In this document: positions 41,377 to 49,289 of the stretch, piece after piece | How the letters are laid out: the number at the start of each line of letters is the position of its first letter | Numbering within the stretch: position 1 is the stretch's first letter | Assembly: GCF_014287895.1 (NCBI RefSeq) | Contig: NZ_JACOPP010000004.1 | Location: forward strand, 1 to 64,000 | Length of the DNA stretch: 64,000 bases | DNA from: Lawsonibacter hominis | GTDB lineage: Bacteria; Bacillota; Clostridia; Oscillospirales; Oscillospiraceae | Reading direction: 5' to 3' | The notes under the pieces: model-generated | What the model saw: the letters and a program-made list of their open reading frames with translations, nothing else | Told to the model about the DNA's origin: nothing | Database searches by the model: none | Position numbers and translations under genes: made by a program

Positions 41377-42237
41377 ATGAACAGACGTACCAGGGCAGAG
41401 ATATTGGAGAGCCTTCGGGAAAAGGAACGCAACCGTGCGCTCATCCTTGGAACAGGGGCCGGGACCGGCCTCTCCGCCGTGGCGGAGGAAAAGGGCGGCG
41501 CCGACCTCATCATCGCCTACGCGACGGGCCGATACCGCATGGCGGGGCGCAGCTCCATGACGGGACGCTTCGCCTTCGGCGACGCGAACGCCGAGACCGT
41601 GCGCATGGCGGCTGAGCTGCGGCCGCTTGTTCGGCACGCCCCACTCATCGCAGGCGTGTTCGCGCAGGACCCTTTCCGTGATATGGACGCCTTTCTGGAC
41701 GAGCTTACAGCGCTGGGCTACGAAGGAGTGCAGAATATCCCGGGTATGGGCGGGCAGGAAATTATGGAGGGCGCGGGATGTGCGGCCGCACTGGAGGCGG
41801 TCGGATACGGCTTTGCCCGCGAGGCAGAGCTTGTGCGCAAAGCACACCGGCGGGGCCTGCTTACAACGCCCTACTGCTCCCGCCCGGATCACCTGAAGCT
41901 TCTCGTAGAGGCCGGCGCGGATGTGCTGGTGCTGCATATGGGGCTCACAGGGCGCGAGAGCGACCACAGCATGGTCATCACACCGCTGGAGCGCTGCGCC
42001 GAGCGCATCAACGCCTTGAGCCAGCTTGCGAAAGAACTGGACCCCCACGTGATCGTACTGTGCCACGGCGGCCCCATTGTGAGCACAGTGGAAATGCGGT
42101 ATCTGATGCAGCGCTGCCCCCGGCTGGCGGGGTTTTACGGCGCATCCACCATCGAGCGCATCCCGGTGGAGCAGGCGCTGATGCAGAGCGTGCGGGCGTT
42201 TGGGGCGCTTACCCTCAGCTCAAAAAGGAGAGTTTGA
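41377..42237 (+). CDS. PEP-hydrolase-family TIM-barrel protein (copy 1)
   Basis: A 286-aa predicted TIM-barrel enzyme of the phosphoenolpyruvate-hydrolase-like family (COG5564). Seen: GADLIIAYATGRYRMAGRSS near 34-53, GVFAQDPFRDMDAF near 90, GVQNIPGMGGQEIMEG near 112, VLCHGGPIVS near 227 and FYGASTIERIPVEQA near 250. Family function is not established; the same domain forms the C-terminal half of the plant Tm-1 protein. The ATG at 41377 is preferred, with GGGAG upstream. Closest to copy 3 (44314) by eye. Confidence 0.82.
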   Translation: MNRRTRAEILESLREKERNRALILGTGAGTGLSAVAEEKGGADLIIAYATGRYRMAGRSSMTGRFAFGDANAETVRMAAELRPLVRHAPLIAGVFAQDPFRDMDAFLDELTALGYEGVQNIPGMGGQEIMEGAGCAAALEAVGYGFAREAELVRKAHRRGLLTTPYCSRPDHLKLLVEAGADVLVLHMGLTGRESDHSMVITPLERCAERINALSQLAKELDPHVIVLCHGGPIVSTVEMRYLMQRCPRLAGFYGASTIERIPVEQALMQSVRAFGALTLSSKRRV

Positions 42238-42239
42238 AT

Positions 42240-43088
42240 ATGAGATCATTTACAAGAGGCGAAGTATTGTGTGCGCTGCGCGCTGGACTGGCCGAAGGGC
42301 GCCCCATCCTCGGTGTGTGCGCGGGCATCGGTCTCACGGCTAAATGTGCCGAGAGAGCCGGCGCAGACCTTATCTTTGTCAACAATACCGGCCGGTTCCG
42401 CATGTCCGGGCGCAATGGGCTCCTCGCAAAATTTTCGTTCGGCGACGCAAACGCCGTCACCGAGGAGATGGGTACAGAAATCCTGCCGGTGCTTGCCCAC
42501 ACGCCCGCCGTGGCGGGTGTGTTCGCTCAGGATCCCTTTAAACGCATGGATATGGTGCTGGAAAACCTAAAACGCTGGGGGTTCGCGGGTGTGCAGAACA
42601 GCCCCGGGATGGGGATGATGAGGCCCGCCATGGCCAAGAACCTGGAGGCCGGCGGTCTTGGCTTTTCCAAGGAGATTGAGCTTGTGGAGACAGCGCGCAG
42701 TATGGATCTTCTCACGGCTCCCTTCTGTTATGATGCCGAACAGGCCCTGCGCTTGGCACAGGCAGGCGCGGACATTCTCCTGCTGAACCTGGGCTTGACG
42801 GCGGGAAATGACGACGGCGTCGAGGTGCCGCCGCTCGGTGCGTGCATCGAGGAAATGCGTGCGATACTCGCGCCCGCAAAGGATGCACGCCCGGACGTGC
42901 TCATCATGTGCCACGGCGGACCTCTTGCCACGCCGGAGGATGTGCAGCGCGTGTACGACGCCATCCCGGAGATGGACGGTTATCTGGGCGGCTCCTCCAT
43001 CGAACGCATCCCCGTGGAGCGGGCCATCATCAACGTCATCCGTGATTTCAAGCAGATCGCCGTGGAAAAACAGGAGGAGTCCGTATGA
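42240..43088 (+). CDS. PEP-hydrolase-family TIM-barrel protein (copy 2, divergent)
   Basis: A 282-aa paralog with altered motifs: GADLIFVNNTGRFRMSGRNG in place of the YATGRYRMAGRSS-type sequence, GVQNSPGMGMMRPAMAK, LIMCHGGPLAT and LGGSSIERIPVERA. The changed NNTGRFRMSGRNG loop suggests a different substrate or a different subunit role from copies 1 and 3. AAGGAG at 42225-42230; the gene starts 2 bp after copy 1 and overlaps the UPF0261 gene by 4 bp. Confidence 0.82.
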   Translation: MRSFTRGEVLCALRAGLAEGRPILGVCAGIGLTAKCAERAGADLIFVNNTGRFRMSGRNGLLAKFSFGDANAVTEEMGTEILPVLAHTPAVAGVFAQDPFKRMDMVLENLKRWGFAGVQNSPGMGMMRPAMAKNLEAGGLGFSKEIELVETARSMDLLTAPFCYDAEQALRLAQAGADILLLNLGLTAGNDDGVEVPPLGACIEEMRAILAPAKDARPDVLIMCHGGPLATPEDVQRVYDAIPEMDGYLGGSSIERIPVERAIINVIRDFKQIAVEKQEESV

Positions 43089-44323
43089 AGAGCATCGCTG
43101 TTTTGGGTGCGTTCGACACGAAGGGTGCAGAGTTAGCCTATCTCATCGACTGCATCCATGCGCTCGCACCGCTTGCGGACGTGATCTCAGTGGACGTGAG
43201 CGCGCGCGCCCATGAGGCCGTATTCTCCGCCACTATCCCGAACGTGGAGGTAGCTCGTCTGGGCGGCGGAACGTTGGCGGCCCTCTCATCGGGCGACAGG
43301 CTGGAGGCTGTCACCGTGATGATTGAGGGCGCGAAACGGTGTATTCAAGATCTGTATAGCACAGGCCGTATCAGCGGCGCCATCACACTGGGCGGCGGTT
43401 CCGGCACAGTGCTGGGCATGCAGGCTCTGCGGCAGCTGCCCGTCGGTTTTCCCAAGGTCATGGTCTCCACCATCGCAGCCAGCGCCACAACGGGGAGGCT
43501 GTGGCAGGGCACCGATATTCTCGTCATGAATTCGGTGGTGGATATCGCCGGCCTCAACAGCATTTCGCGCGCGGTGTTCCGGACCGCCGCCGGCGCGGTC
43601 ACAGGCGCCGCACAACTGGGGCCGGCACCCACGCTGAAAAAGGAAAAACCCGTCGTGGCCGCTACGATGTACGGTATGACGACGCCCGGTGTGGAGGCCG
43701 CGAAGGCCTGGCTCGAGACAAACGGCTATGAGGTACTGGTATTCCACGCCAACGGCGCGGGTGGGCAGACTATGGAGGAATTAATCCGCGGCGGCGGCAT
43801 CGACGGTGTGCTGGACCTCACCACCACCGAGTGGGCCGACACCCTGTGCGGGGGCGTATGTGCCGCCGGACCCGACCGCCTCGACGCCGCCGCGCAGGGC
43901 GGCGTACCGCAGGTGGTGAGCGTAGGTGCCCTGGACATGGTGAATATCAACGAAAGACCGGTGCGCTTTTCCCACCGCCTGTTCCACGGCGGCGAAACAA
44001 GCAGCCTCATGCGCACGACGCCCGAGGAGAACCGGCGCCTAGGCACGATTATCGCCGACAAATTGAATGCGTGCACGGCCCCGTGCGCACTGCTCCTGCC
44101 CCTGCACGGCGTATCGCAAATCGACCGCGAGGGCGGCCCCTTCTGGGACCCGGCGGCCGATGACGCATTATTCAGCGCCATCCGTGCCGCGCTGGTATCG
44201 CCGCTTGTGGAACTGCAGGAGTTGCCGCTGCATATCAATGACCCGGCGTTCGGAAAAGCCGCGGCGAAGAAGCTTCACGCGCTCATCACGGCGGGAAAGG
44301 AGCACCGCACAGCATGTATATGA
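43085..44323 (+). CDS. Tm-1-like ATP-binding protein (UPF0261)
   Basis: A 412-aa protein of the UPF0261 family: VLGAFDTKGAELAYLIDCI at the start, GAITLGGGSGTVLGMQAL near 97-114, STIAASATTGRLWQGTDILV near 127, VFHANGAGGQTMEEL near 220 and FSHRLFHGGETSSLMRT near 295. The plant Tm-1 protein fuses this domain to the TIM-barrel domain encoded by the neighbours; here they are separate genes. Overlaps of 4 bp and 10 bp with both neighbours show tight coupling and a likely joint enzyme or complex. Confidence 0.87.
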   Translation: MKSIAVLGAFDTKGAELAYLIDCIHALAPLADVISVDVSARAHEAVFSATIPNVEVARLGGGTLAALSSGDRLEAVTVMIEGAKRCIQDLYSTGRISGAITLGGGSGTVLGMQALRQLPVGFPKVMVSTIAASATTGRLWQGTDILVMNSVVDIAGLNSISRAVFRTAAGAVTGAAQLGPAPTLKKEKPVVAATMYGMTTPGVEAAKAWLETNGYEVLVFHANGAGGQTMEELIRGGGIDGVLDLTTTEWADTLCGGVCAAGPDRLDAAAQGGVPQVVSVGALDMVNINERPVRFSHRLFHGGETSSLMRTTPEENRRLGTIIADKLNACTAPCALLLPLHGVSQIDREGGPFWDPAADDALFSAIRAALVSPLVELQELPLHINDPAFGKAAAKKLHALITAGKEHRTACI

Positions 44324-45174
44324 CAAGAGAAGAAGTGCTCGGACGGCTGCGGGCAACGCTGCGCAAAGGGCAGCCCATCGTGGGCACAGGCGCAGGCATC
44401 GGCCTTGCGGCGCGCGCCGAGGAACGGGGCGGCGCCGACCTCATCATCGTCTATGGCACGGGCAAGTACCGCATGGCTGGGCGCAGCTCCATGGCTGGGC
44501 GATTCGCCTTCGGCAATGCGAACGATCTGGTGCTCAAGATGGCACAGGAAGTCATGCCCGTGGCGCCCCATACGCCAGTCCTGGCAGGCGTATTCATTCA
44601 AGATCCCTTCCGCGACATGATGGGGTTCATAGAGCAGCTCAAGCAGGCGGGCTACAGCGGCGTGCAGAACGTACCCGGTATGGGCGGGATGGACCAGATG
44701 GAGGGTGCGCGCACTGTGACATCCCTGGATGCCGCAGGCATCGGCATGGCGATGGAACTGGCGTTCCTGCGGGCCGCAAAGGACCGCGGCATGGTCACGA
44801 CACCATACGCATACAACCTCACGCAGGCCGTCCAGCTGGCTGCAAACGGTTCGGATATGTTGTGCCTGCATGTTGGCCTCACGACAAAAGGCCTCACGGC
44901 AGCCCAGGTGGCGCCGCCGATCGAGCGGTGCGCACAGATGCTCAGCAGCTGGATTGAGGCAATCCGTGCCGAGAATCCCGATACCATCATCCTCTGCCAC
45001 GGCGGCCCCATCGCAGAACCGCAGGATTTTTCATACATCATGCGTCATGTGGAGGGCATTTCCGGCTTCTACGGCGCGTCGTCAATCGAGCGCATCCCGG
45101 TGGAAAGAGCACTGGTGGATGCCACGTCCCGGTTCCGCACGCTGCATATCGCGCCCCGCCCGGATGCCGTGTAG
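44314..45174 (+). CDS. PEP-hydrolase-family TIM-barrel protein (copy 3)
   Basis: A 286-aa paralog: GADLIIVYGTGKYRMAGRSS near 40-59, GVFIQDPFRDMMGF, GVQNVPGMGGMDQMEG, ILCHGGPIAEPQDF and FYGASSIERIPVERA. It resembles copy 1 more than copy 2. It overlaps the UPF0261 gene by 10 bp and ends the operon. Confidence 0.82.
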   Translation: MYMTREEVLGRLRATLRKGQPIVGTGAGIGLAARAEERGGADLIIVYGTGKYRMAGRSSMAGRFAFGNANDLVLKMAQEVMPVAPHTPVLAGVFIQDPFRDMMGFIEQLKQAGYSGVQNVPGMGGMDQMEGARTVTSLDAAGIGMAMELAFLRAAKDRGMVTTPYAYNLTQAVQLAANGSDMLCLHVGLTTKGLTAAQVAPPIERCAQMLSSWIEAIRAENPDTIILCHGGPIAEPQDFSYIMRHVEGISGFYGASSIERIPVERALVDATSRFRTLHIAPRPDAV

Positions 45175-45447
45175 CAGTCCGCGTGCGTCCGGCACCAAAA
45201 ACGACAAAACGGAACGCAGTATCTTCCTTTTTCTATTCCACAAAAAGTGCGTCTTTTCAGAAGATGAACTCGCCGGGCCCCGAAGGACCCCTGCGCCGCA
45301 TCGCTCATAAAACAGCAAAACCCCCCCTTCTCGTTTCTTTTTATGCTCCCCGCACGTTCTGAAAAAAGCGGCCGTCTCATGACGGCGAACCAAAACATGC
45401 ATGGTGCACCGCCTTTTCAGAGCCACGATTCTTTCCGATCTTAAGCG

Positions 45448-45491
45448 AACCCTCCGGTGCGGCGCTGAATAACGCGCCACATCGGAGGGTT
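45448..45491 (+). terminator. Hairpin downstream of the TIM-barrel operon
   Basis: AACCCTCCG..GGCGC pairs with GCGCC..CGGAGGGTT, with two mismatches. It is followed by TTCATAAAA, a weak U-tract. It lies about 270 bp after the last gene; the stretch between (45175-45447) has no supported gene. Confidence 0.5.
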
Positions 45492-45594
45492 TCATAAAAC
45501 TTCAGGTTTCTTTACCCCCTGCCCCGTTGTGTCTCCACAATTTCATTTTTGCTGCAGTTTGGAATTACAGCCATCGCGCAACGATACCCGCAGC

Positions 45595-45731
45595 GGACAA
45601 GGGACAATACGCCTGCCAGCGGCCAAAATCAGCGCTGACGGCGTTATTGCCTTCGGCGGGCGCCGCCCGGCAAGGGGGATAACGCAGCCGGCGGGCCTAT
45701 TGGTCCCGAAAAACCGTATTGTCCCTTATCC
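45595..45731. repeat. 137-bp inverted-repeat element (MITE-like or structured RNA)
   Basis: Terminal arms GGACAAGGGACAATACG (45595-45611) and CGTATTGTCCCTTATCC (45715-45731) are complementary over 17 bp with one mismatch. Inside, GCGTTAT (45640-45646) pairs with ATAACGC (45679-45685), and a GC-rich GGGCG-CC-GCCC core completes a nested fold. It lies in the gene-free stretch 45175-45900. It has no coding content. Confidence 0.65.
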
Positions 45732-45838
45732 TCCGGGGGCGGCGTATGATAAGAGACCGGTTGACAGGACCTCTCACAGCTTCCCATCAACCACCCTCGT
45801 TCCCACCCTCCTTCAGGAAAACGCTGCTGCAGCTCGTC

Positions 45839-45867
45839 TTGCGGCGGGAGACGCGCTGTGGTATGCT
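45839..45867 (+). promoter_or_regulatory. Possible promoter for the esterase gene
   Basis: TTGCGG (45839-45844), 17-bp spacer, TATGCT (45862-45867), with the ATG 34 bp further on after GGGAGGA. Confidence 0.4.
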
Positions 45868-45900
45868 TTGATTGACATCCTGTTTTGGGAGGAATGTGCC

Positions 45901-46851
45901 ATGGACCGGATCGTTCCAGGCCCGTATCCCTATGATCCTGCGCTGTCTGCGCCGCCGCCTCCGCCGCGGGACTACCGGCGCCCCGGGGAAGCATTGCGCC
46001 GGAAGCTGGTTCGCCGCCGGGAGCATGCCCAGGTGCGCTCCTGGCGGCCGCCGGAGGGGGTGGCGGTCCACCGCTTCGTCTACCCCGGCGCGGACAGGGC
46101 GGCCATTTCGTGCTGGAGCGTAGCGGCGGGCGAGGCCGCCGAGCGCCGCCCCGGTGTGCTCTACTTCCACGGAGGCGCCTTTCTGTTCGCGCTGGAGCCT
46201 ATGATGCTGGAAAACGCCGCCTGGTTTGCCGCCGCGCTGGGCGTACGGGTCTTCCTGCCGGAATACCGGCTGGCCCCGGAGCACCCTTTCCCCACGTCCC
46301 TGCTGGATTGTTTCCGGCTGCTGCAATTTCTGTCCGCCGGGAACGCCCCCTGCGCCGTGGACCCGGACCGTCTCCTTCTCTACGGCGAGAGCGCCGGAGG
46401 CTGTCTGGCCGCCGGAACTGCGCTGCTCGCCCGGGATCGGGGCGGCCCGCCCCTCCGGGGGCAGGCCCTGATCTATCCCGTCCTGGACCGGACCATGGCC
46501 TGTCCCTCTCACCGGCTCTTCCCGGCGGCCCCTTGGCCGCCCTCCGCCAACCGCCAGGCGTGGGAGCTCTATCTGCGCCGCGGCGCGGGAGACATGGCCG
46601 CTTACGCTTCCCCGCTGTCCGCCCAGGACTTGTCCCGGCTTCCGCCCGCCTATGTGGAGTCCCAGGAATTTGATATCCTCCGGGACGAGGCCGAAGCCTA
46701 TGTCCGCAGGCTCCGAAGCGCCGGAGTGGCTGCGCAGCTCTGGCGGGTCCCCGGCTCCTACCACGGCTTTGACGCCGACCGGGACAGTCCCCTGGTCCGT
46801 CAGGCGCTGGAACGCCGGGTCAGGGCCATGGCGGCCATGCTGGATCTCTGA
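45901..46851 (+). CDS. Alpha/beta-hydrolase, HSL-type esterase
   Basis: A 316-aa carboxylesterase of the hormone-sensitive-lipase group, with no signal peptide. Oxyanion motif YFHGGAFLFAL near 84-94, nucleophile elbow YGESAGGCLAAG near 161-172, Asp in QEFDILRDEAE near 258 and His in GSYHGFDAD near 287. GGGAGGA sets the start at 45901; a longer in-frame open stretch upstream has no ribosome site. It stands alone before the lacI gene. Substrate unknown (short acyl or aryl esters are typical). Confidence 0.87.
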   Translation: MDRIVPGPYPYDPALSAPPPPPRDYRRPGEALRRKLVRRREHAQVRSWRPPEGVAVHRFVYPGADRAAISCWSVAAGEAAERRPGVLYFHGGAFLFALEPMMLENAAWFAAALGVRVFLPEYRLAPEHPFPTSLLDCFRLLQFLSAGNAPCAVDPDRLLLYGESAGGCLAAGTALLARDRGGPPLRGQALIYPVLDRTMACPSHRLFPAAPWPPSANRQAWELYLRRGAGDMAAYASPLSAQDLSRLPPAYVESQEFDILRDEAEAYVRRLRSAGVAAQLWRVPGSYHGFDADRDSPLVRQALERRVRAMAAMLDL

Positions 46852-46867
46852 ACGGGCCTTCTTTTAC

Positions 46868-46880
46868 GAAAACGGTTTAC
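46868..46880 (+). promoter_or_regulatory. LacI-type operator at the lacI promoter
   Basis: GAAAACGGTTTAC is an imperfect version of the AAAACGTTTT dyad found twice downstream. It overlaps the -35 of the lacI promoter, so autorepression is likely. Confidence 0.5.
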
Positions 46881-46904
46881 TTTTATCCGAAAATGTGATA
46901 AGGT
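46876..46904 (+). promoter_or_regulatory. lacI promoter
   Basis: TTTACT (46876-46881), 17-bp spacer, TAAGGT (46899-46904). The ribosome site AAGGGAGGGAGGAG follows at 46914-46927. Confidence 0.5.
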
Positions 46905-46927
46905 AAAAAGACCAAGGGAGGGAGGAG

Positions 46928-47950
46928 ATGGAGAAGCCTATGACCATCAAGGATATTGCCCGGATTGCCGGAGTTTCCCCTGCCACCGTCTCCCGCGTGA
47001 TCAACAACAACCCTGCCGGAGTGAGCCGGGAGACCCGCGCACACATCCAGCAGATCGTACAGACCTACGGCTACCAGCCCAACAACGTAGCCCGCAGCAT
47101 GATCACAAAGCGCTCCAATACCATCGGCGTGGTGGTGCCCGACATCGTAAACCAGTTCTATACCCTGCTGCTCAAGGGTGTGGAGGACATGGCCGCCTCC
47201 CGCGGCTACAGCGTGGTGCTCTGCAACTCCAACAACAACGAGGACAAGGAGCTGCGCAACCTCAGCTATCTGCGGGACAACTACGTAGCGGGCATCATCT
47301 ACAACAACTACCGCATGAGCGAGCGCACCGCCAACCTGATCCGGAGCAGCCGGGTGCCTCTGATCTTTGTGGACAACTGGGGCGATCCCATCGACGGCAT
47401 CTGCGTGCGCATCAACCATCAGCACGGCATGGCGGCAATGGCCAACTATCTGCTGGACATGGGGCACCGCGCCTTTGCCTATCTGGCCGGACCGGAGGGG
47501 GTCTTCTCCGCCGATATGCGCCGCCGGGGCTTTCTGGACGCGCTGGAGGAGCGGGGCATCTCTTTCGCCCCCAGGGGCGTTTTGCAGCACTGCGCCTATT
47601 CGGAGGACGCAGGATATGAGGCGGCCAAGCAGCTGCTGGATGAAAAGCGCTCCATCACCTGCTTTGTCTGTGCCAACGACCTGATCGCCTACGGGGTGAT
47701 CCGCCTGCTCAACGAACGCGGCCTGCGGGTGCCCGACGACTGCTCGGTCACCGGCTTCGACGACATTCCCTTTTCCCGCCTGCTCAACCCCGGGCTGACC
47801 ACGATTTACAACCCGGTGCAGCAGCTGGGGCGCTCCGCCGCCCAGCTGCTCATCGACCACATCGAAGGCGCCCCCCCGCCGCCGCAGCGGGAGCTTCTGT
47901 TTGACACCCATTTGGTGCGGCGGGCTTCCGTCAAATTTCTGCCGTCTTGA
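46928..47950 (+). CDS. LacI-family transcriptional repressor
   Basis: A 340-aa regulator: helix-turn-helix and hinge TIKDIARIAGVSPATVSRVI near 6-25, hinge region PNNVARSMITKRS near 52, then a periplasmic-binding-protein-like effector domain (IGVVVPDIVNQFYTLLLKGV; FVCANDLIAYGVIRLL; VTGFDDIPFSRLLNPGLTTI). It probably represses the transporter/glycosidase operon that follows, through AAAACGTTTT operators. The effector is presumably the imported compound or its product. Confidence 0.94.
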   Translation: MEKPMTIKDIARIAGVSPATVSRVINNNPAGVSRETRAHIQQIVQTYGYQPNNVARSMITKRSNTIGVVVPDIVNQFYTLLLKGVEDMAASRGYSVVLCNSNNNEDKELRNLSYLRDNYVAGIIYNNYRMSERTANLIRSSRVPLIFVDNWGDPIDGICVRINHQHGMAAMANYLLDMGHRAFAYLAGPEGVFSADMRRRGFLDALEERGISFAPRGVLQHCAYSEDAGYEAAKQLLDEKRSITCFVCANDLIAYGVIRLLNERGLRVPDDCSVTGFDDIPFSRLLNPGLTTIYNPVQQLGRSAAQLLIDHIEGAPPPPQRELLFDTHLVRRASVKFLPS

Positions 47951-47952
47951 AG

Positions 47953-47964
47953 GAAAACGTTTTC
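47953..47964 (+). promoter_or_regulatory. LacI operator O1
   Basis: GAAAACGTTTTC is a perfect 12-bp palindrome directly after the lacI stop and 11 bp upstream of the -35. Confidence 0.7.
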
Positions 47965-47974
47965 TCTTTTTTCG

Positions 47975-48003
47975 TTGACTTCTGCAGTGCAGTGTGCTAT
48001 TCT
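47975..48003 (+). promoter_or_regulatory. Promoter of the PotABCD-type/glycosidase operon
   Basis: TTGACT (47975-47980), 17-bp spacer, TATTCT (47998-48003). It lies between the two perfect operators, whose centres are 95 bp apart. Confidence 0.75.
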
Positions 48004-48047
48004 GATCCTGCGAGCAGAACATAAATCGCTCTCTTTGGAACTGGAAC

Positions 48048-48059
48048 TAAAACGTTTTA
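48048..48059 (+). promoter_or_regulatory. LacI operator O2
   Basis: TAAAACGTTTTA, a perfect 12-bp palindrome downstream of the promoter and 33 bp before the binding-protein start. Confidence 0.7.
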
Positions 48060-48092
48060 TCTCTGAACCAATTATTTTATGGAGGTGTCAAA

Positions 48093-49205
48093 ATGAAAAA
48101 GCTTGTCTCTTTGCTCCTGGCCGGTCTAACGCTCTTCTCCCTTGCCGCCTGCTCCGGCGGCGGAAGCGGCGGAGGCGGGACGGCCGCCCCCCAGAACTCC
48201 GGTACGGGGGAGGGCGGCGCGGTCCGCACCCTGACCGTGGCCAACTGGCAGGGCTACGGCTCCGATGCGGAGTACGCCGTCCAGGCCTTTGAGGAGGCCA
48301 ACAACTGCAAGGTGGTCCATCAGTATTTCGATTCCGAAGAGGCCCTGCTGAACATGCTCCGCCAGGGCGGCCTGGGGCAGATCGACGTGGTGCTGCCCAA
48401 CATGGCCTATGTGGCCATCGGCAAGCGCGAGAACCTGTTCCAGCCCATCGACGTGAGCCGGCTGGAGAATTATGGCGACCTGCGGGAGGACATCCGCGAT
48501 GTGGAGGATGTGAAGGACGCCGACGGCAACATCCTCGGGGTGCCCTGGACCTGGGGCACTACCTCCCTGGGCTATAACCCGGACGCCATCTCGGACACGG
48601 TGGATTCCTGGGGCATCCTGTGGGACCCTGCTTATCAGAACAAGATCGCCTTCTTTGACGACCACACCACCGCGGTGATGATCGCCGCCACCTACGCCGG
48701 GGAAGATCCCTACGATCCCGACCTGGACGTGGTGAAGGATACCCTGCTCTCTCTGAAAGCCAACTGTAAGCTCTTCTGGAGCAGCTATGACTCCTTTGCC
48801 AAGCCCTATTCCGCCGGCGAAGTGGTCGCCGGCAGCGTCTGGTCCGGTGCCGCCACCCAGCTCAACGCCACCGGCCAGAAGATGACCTATGTCTATCCCA
48901 AGGAGGGTACCATCGCCTGGGTGGACTATTGGGCCATTCCCAAGGACGCGCCCAACGAGGATCTGGCCTACAAGTGGATCGACTGGATGACCTCTCAGCA
49001 GTTCCAGTCCACCTATGCCGCCGATCTGGAGATGCAGCCCCCCATCCCCTCCAACACCAAGGTGCTGGACAGTCTCTCCGGCGATGTGAAGGCCGCCCTG
49101 TACGTCGACAACGGCCTGCCGGAGAAGCTGGTGTTCCAGAAAGAGATCCCGGAGGAGACCAACCAGGCCTGGCTGGACCTGTGGAACGAGGTCAAGGCCT
49201 CCTGA
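48093..49205 (+). CDS. PotD-like solute-binding lipoprotein
   Basis: A 370-aa lipoprotein: lipobox FSLAACSGG near 16-23 followed by a Gly/Ser linker, then a PotD-type fold (LTVANWQGYGSDAEYAVQAF; VPWTWGTTSLGYNPD near 150; GSVWSGAATQLN; WAIPKDAPNEDLAYKWIDWM). Family members bind spermidine/putrescine but also other organic solutes. TATGGAGGTGTC precedes the ATG. It is the first gene of the LacI operon; the sugar-related neighbours argue against a plain polyamine system. Confidence 0.87.
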   Translation: MKKLVSLLLAGLTLFSLAACSGGGSGGGGTAAPQNSGTGEGGAVRTLTVANWQGYGSDAEYAVQAFEEANNCKVVHQYFDSEEALLNMLRQGGLGQIDVVLPNMAYVAIGKRENLFQPIDVSRLENYGDLREDIRDVEDVKDADGNILGVPWTWGTTSLGYNPDAISDTVDSWGILWDPAYQNKIAFFDDHTTAVMIAATYAGEDPYDPDLDVVKDTLLSLKANCKLFWSSYDSFAKPYSAGEVVAGSVWSGAATQLNATGQKMTYVYPKEGTIAWVDYWAIPKDAPNEDLAYKWIDWMTSQQFQSTYAADLEMQPPIPSNTKVLDSLSGDVKAALYVDNGLPEKLVFQKEIPEETNQAWLDLWNEVKAS

Positions 49206-49219
49206 GCACGCGATCATCA

Positions 49220-49255
49220 ACGGGGGAGACGGATCCGCGCAGCCGTCTCCCCCGT
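49220..49255 (+). promoter_or_regulatory. Intercistronic hairpin after the PotD-like gene
   Basis: ACGGGGGAGACGG/CCGTCTCCCCCGT forms a perfect 13-bp stem with a 10-nt loop, followed by CTTGTTTC. It lies between the binding protein and the first permease, and could be a partial terminator or mRNA stabiliser. Confidence 0.7.
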
Positions 49256-49289
49256 CTTGTTTCATCACTCTGAGAAGGGCGGAACGCGC

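Noticed and set aside
45082..45495. Short frames in the gap after the third TIM-barrel gene
   Set aside because: No ribosome site or family resemblance, and they cover a hairpin; treated as non-coding.
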